In this document: piece by piece, positions 16,801-17,254 of the stretch | Numbering within the stretch: position 1 is the first letter of the stretch | Layout: each line of letters starts with the position of its first letter | Source: Candidatus Accumulibacter sp. UBA704 | GTDB taxonomy: Bacteria; Pseudomonadota; Gammaproteobacteria; Burkholderiales; Rhodocyclaceae | Direction: 5' to 3' | NCBI GenBank assembly: GCA_002304785.1 | Contig: DBMG01000086.1 | Span: forward strand, 2,676-19,929 | DNA length: 17,254 nucleotides | The notes under the pieces: model-generated | Databases searched by the model: none | Told to the model about the DNA's origin: nothing | What the model saw: only the letters and a program-made list of their open reading frames with translations | Program-made: the position numbers and the translations under genes

Positions 16801-17053
16801 CCTTGCTCAGATTCAGCAAAGCCATCTTGAGACCGTCCTGATTGGCAGCAATCATGTTGCGCAACATCACGTTGCTGGCGCGGACCTGGCTGACGGCATC
16901 TTCCTTGGCTGCGCGTTCAAGGTCGGTTACCAAGAACCAGCCGAACGGCAGCATCACCACGAGCATGACCGAAACAACAATGAATGAAAGCTTGGCTCGC
17001 AATGCCAGCGACGATTCGGTAGCGCTTGTCTGTTGCATTGCGGAGAACATCAT
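13856..17053 (-). CDS. Cache-PAS-PAS-GGDEF-EAL protein, probable c-di-GMP phosphodiesterase
   Basis: A 1065-aa inner-membrane protein. Membrane segment 1 (about residues 22-42), a periplasmic Cache_3-Cache_2-like sensor (about 43-335, with LFGRQYMTEYIPLRD and LLFVGMDLTDSL), membrane segment 2 (about 336-361), two PAS domains (about 380-505 and 508-630), GGDEF (about 635-800) and EAL (about 825-1060). The GGDEF motif is degenerate (DSDEF, 711-715), the usual NDxxGH is NEARGL, and the I-site Arg is His. The EAL half keeps EAL at 844-846, NVSPRHF, EVTEG, DDFGTGYSS, KIDKSF, AEGVEN and FQGYLYGRP, so it should hydrolyse c-di-GMP. The ATG at 17053 has AAGG 5 nt upstream and overlaps the stop of an upstream frame (ATGA). 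The GGDEF half may bind GTP and regulate EAL activity, as in other degenerate pairs. Confidence 0.95.
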   Translation of the reverse strand: MMFSAMQQTSATESSLALRAKLSFIVVSVMLVVMLPFGWFLVTDLERAAKEDAVSQVRASNVMLRNMIAANQDGLKMALLNLSKVFFQYFPGTFSLDETRLMRIGDVEAPVLKLGGQPLGIDHRLVNQFSRDTGGSVATVFVRVGDDFLRITTSVTKEDGTPAIGTFLGKGHPGYARVLAGQSFLGQVTLFGRQYMTEYIPLRDASQRVIGLLFVGMDLTDSLNSLLDKVRQLTIGKAGYAYVLNANKGEDYGRFLVHPTKQGKNALSEELINDSGSTLREMLEQREGVVFYRWRNEEIGDTSSREKLAAFTEYRELGWVVASSGYLDDFSRASIDVRNRLLMAIVVVALIAILVLNVALGRWVISPLLRLQDQLAGAGDANRALINALPDIVCFKDGEGCWLEANKAAREFFKLHGIDLRGKRTSDLVSWAARDLVGLLSAESSDEAVWRNGGLSRSEEDIRAADGSSRRFEVTRVPVFHEDGRRRGMLVIGHDLSERKRTEEQQRLAARVFETTGEAIMITDTTSKIVLVNPAFCRITGYSVADVLGKTPQLLNSGYHDQSFHRAMWDALELHGSWAGEVWNRRKSGEVFPELQTISSVRDEFGKVTHYVSVFADLSEIRDAQAEAEHLSWRDRLTGLANRELFIKQLDQVVANTHRDGGFGVVLLIDLDRFKTINEARGLAIGDALLKAAAKRFSQILHVDDTLARLDSDEFAVLLPRLQQSRDSAGRAGLAVAEKLNAALRESIELEGEAIHLEASIGIAMFPAMAQETASDVLRQADMAMREAKETGGGQAVFFESEMGEAVKARYELERELRLAIDKRQMRLFVQPQVDAFGRQVGAEALVRWEHPMRGLISPGVFIPLAEASDLVVAIDRWMLCEVCKLLVRLDRESISLRVAVNVSPRHFNRPDFVDEVRRQIGASGADPSRLVLEVTEGLVIGNFAEAVAKMTTLTALGLHFSMDDFGTGYSSLAYLKRLPIHELKIDKSFIDDVPDDVNDVALVETIIAVARHLNLQIVAEGVENEAQAAFLKTRGAAIFQGYLYGRPEPVDTWLSRLIVGQRSE

Positions 17054-17254
17054 CTATGCCTTCTGTGATCGATCAGCGAGCTTTTGTAACCCAGGAACGC
17101 CTGGTATTCAATGATCAGGATAGCGCAAGTCATCAACTCCACTAACACCGTGGGCCATGCACGTACCGGGAGCATGCTCCACAAGGCAAGTTCGCCGATC
17201 TGCCATTCTCCCGCCTTGATGCTATGGGTTTGGCTCAGGCGGATGAAAACCGGA
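17050..17254 (-). CDS. C-terminal end of an unidentified protein (5' part beyond the window)
   Basis: The minus-strand frame is open from the right edge for 67 codons and ends with TGA inside the ATGATG start of the GGDEF-EAL gene (4-bp overlap). The codons nearest the edge look like normal coding use for this genome; the last few (AGA, AGG, AGA) are rare. The product reads RLSQTHSIKAGEWQIGELAL, then a proline-containing hydrophobic part and a likely terminal membrane helix (about WPTVLVELMTCAILIIEY), then a basic tail SSLIDHRRHR. This pattern would fit an inner-membrane protein with its C-terminus in the cytoplasm. A faint likeness to small TRAP-transporter subunits was noted but is not strong enough to name it. 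No other frame is convincing here. Confidence 0.55.
   Translation of the reverse strand, partial: PVFIRLSQTHSIKAGEWQIGELALWSMLPVRAWPTVLVELMTCAILIIEYQAFLGYKSSLIDHRRHR

Overview
The window looks like a piece of a GC-rich betaproteobacterial chromosome, most likely Rhodocyclales-like (Dechloromonas/Azospira type). This placement is an inference from the GC-rich codon use, the ftsK / Crp-Fnr regulator / trxB / Smr gene order and the abundance of PAS, GGDEF and EAL signalling proteins. No rRNA, tRNA, CRISPR array, insertion sequence or phage gene was seen.

Left part (1-4534), housekeeping: the minus strand carries ftsK, running off the left edge, and a Crp/Fnr-family regulator. Divergently, the plus strand carries trxB (thioredoxin reductase) and an Smr-domain protein. 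A 107-bp inverted-repeat structure lies between trxB and smr.

Middle part (4617-9526), envelope sensing: a membrane diguanylate cyclase with two tandem periplasmic solute-binding (Venus-flytrap) domains meets, stop against stop, a small secreted Pro/Gly-rich protein on the minus strand. That protein is divergent from an OmpR-type response regulator and its EnvZ-like kinase. The kinase carries a Gly/Met-rich periplasmic insert, and the divergent region holds two sets of 10-bp-phased direct repeats.

Right-middle part (9519-10525), accessory: three small minus-strand genes. These are a Cys-rich 113-aa protein, an unrecognised 102-aa protein and a DUF2934 protein.

Right part (10778-17254), more signalling: a soluble kinase with four PAS domains (TTG start, strong ribosome binding site) overlaps a FixJ-type LuxR/NarL response regulator by 4 bp. 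Upstream is an imperfect 14-bp direct repeat with a 16-bp period. Convergent to this pair is a 1065-aa Cache-PAS-PAS-GGDEF-EAL protein. Its GGDEF half is degenerate and its EAL half looks intact. Its start overlaps by 4 bp the end of another minus-strand reading frame that enters from the right edge.

Overall the window joins conserved cell-division and redox genes to a dense set of sensors: one c-di-GMP synthase, one probable c-di-GMP phosphodiesterase and two two-component systems. I see no self-evident new defence or mobile system. The most interesting points are the Met-rich kinase with its secreted partner and phased repeats, the repeat upstream of the PAS kinase, the structured trxB-smr spacer and the unusual c-di-GMP enzymes.
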